From contig NZ_JABTTS010000037.1 of the NCBI RefSeq assembly GCF_018638295.1, positions 31,195 through 83,744 on the forward strand: a stretch of 52,550 nucleotides of DNA, in the 5' to 3' direction. This document shows positions 52,246-52,550 of this stretch, one piece after another. This DNA comes from Streptomyces sp. CHD11 (lineage in GTDB: Bacteria; Actinomycetota; Actinomycetes; Streptomycetales; Streptomycetaceae). A program made the translations under genes and the position numbers. The stretch's first letter is position 1, and each line of letters opens with the position of its first letter. A model generated the notes under the pieces. That model made no database searches. It was not told the origin of the DNA and saw only the letters and a program-made list of their open reading frames with translations.

Positions 52246-52550
52246 GCGGACCCGTCGGCGGACGGCGTCATGCCCGTGCGAGGCCGGCACAGGTCAGGGA
52301 GAACGGGTCGCGCCCCGGCCGGGCAGGGCCGGGGCGCGCCGGCGGCCCGTGCCGGCCGGTCGTCCCCGGCGGTCCGGGTGCGGCGGACACCCGGATGCCG
52401 GGCCGTACCCGCCGGGGACGGGTCCGCGGGCCGCGCCTTCCCCGCTCGCCGGCACCCGTGATCCCCCTCCCCGGCAGCCGGCCGGCCCGGCGCCCGCGCC
52501 GGTCCCGCGGGGCGCCCGGCCCGGCGCGGGTGGACGGGGCGGGCCGCGCG
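52246..52550. other. Terminal spacer, no supported gene
   Basis: These 305 bases after xdhC are extremely GC-rich. Apart from the hairpin at 52309-52338 I see no ribosome binding site, family motif or sustained biased frame on either strand. Confidence 0.4.
52309..52338 (+). terminator. 12-base-stem terminator after the hydroxylase operon
   Basis: CGCGCCCCGGCC pairs perfectly with GGCCGGGGCGCG across a 6-base loop, 63 bases after the XdhC-family stop. It probably ends the four-gene transcript. Confidence 0.6.

Noticed and set aside
52340..52550. Possible gene entering from the right edge
   Set aside because: No frame shows a start signal, ribosome binding site or family motif in the visible bases.

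Overview
This window is very GC-rich chromosomal DNA from a Streptomyces or close relative. Pointers are the strong third-position G/C bias, GTG and TTG starts, frequent ATGA/GTGA stop-start overlaps, Streptomyces-type families (SpoIIE phosphatase, DUF574 methyltransferase, SCO0930-type lipoprotein, class F sortase) and a complete ergothioneine operon. The order lipoprotein, methyltransferase, PAS-GGDEF-EAL protein, LysR, sdhCAB, olsB-olsA ... egtDCBA matches, from memory, the S. coelicolor stretch around SCO0910-SCO0930. I see no rRNA, tRNA, CRISPR array, transposase gene or replication origin.

Region 1 (1-14.2 kb): a partial degenerate HD-domain gene, a 57-residue conserved small protein with a long leader, a GNAT/VOC pair, a GH38 alpha-mannosidase, a lipase maturation factor, a PAS-GAF-SpoIIE-kinase regulator, an Fpg/Nei glycosylase, a sigma/hypothetical/anti-sigma group, a CapA-like protein and a universal stress protein gene broken by two frameshifts.

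Region 2 (14.3-19.4 kb): envelope genes. These are a Tat-exported polysaccharide deacetylase, a class F sortase divergent from a membrane-anchored secreted protein, a small MITE-like element that carries the stop codon of a DUF4239 membrane protein gene, a proline-rich wall-spanning protein and a repeat lipoprotein.

Region 3 (19.7-30.3 kb): a methyltransferase translationally coupled to the c-di-GMP enzyme RmdA; a LysR regulator divergent from a three-gene succinate dehydrogenase; the ornithine-lipid genes olsB-olsA; and a PRC-barrel/DUF2382 protein.

Region 4 (30.3-38.0 kb): an LLM-type oxidoreductase, an apparently leaderless HAD phosphatase, dodecin, an orphan sugar-binding lipoprotein with a GntR/DasR-like operator in its promoter, and egtABCD for ergothioneine.

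Region 5 (38.3-52.2 kb): a macrodomain-like TIGR02452 protein overlapping a PemK/MazF-like gene tail to tail, a PPOX protein, a truncated discoidin gene near a LacI-type operator, an isochorismatase-like hydrolase, an AadA-like nucleotidyltransferase, a second VOC protein, a phosphoribosyltransferase, a CaiB-type CoA-transferase, a zinc-ribbon protein, a LysR regulator, and a TetR regulator facing a PaoABC-like molybdenum hydroxylase operon with its XdhC maturation factor across two tandem palindromic operators.

All calls come from reading translated sequence and motifs by eye. Locus-tag synteny is from memory, and no search was run.
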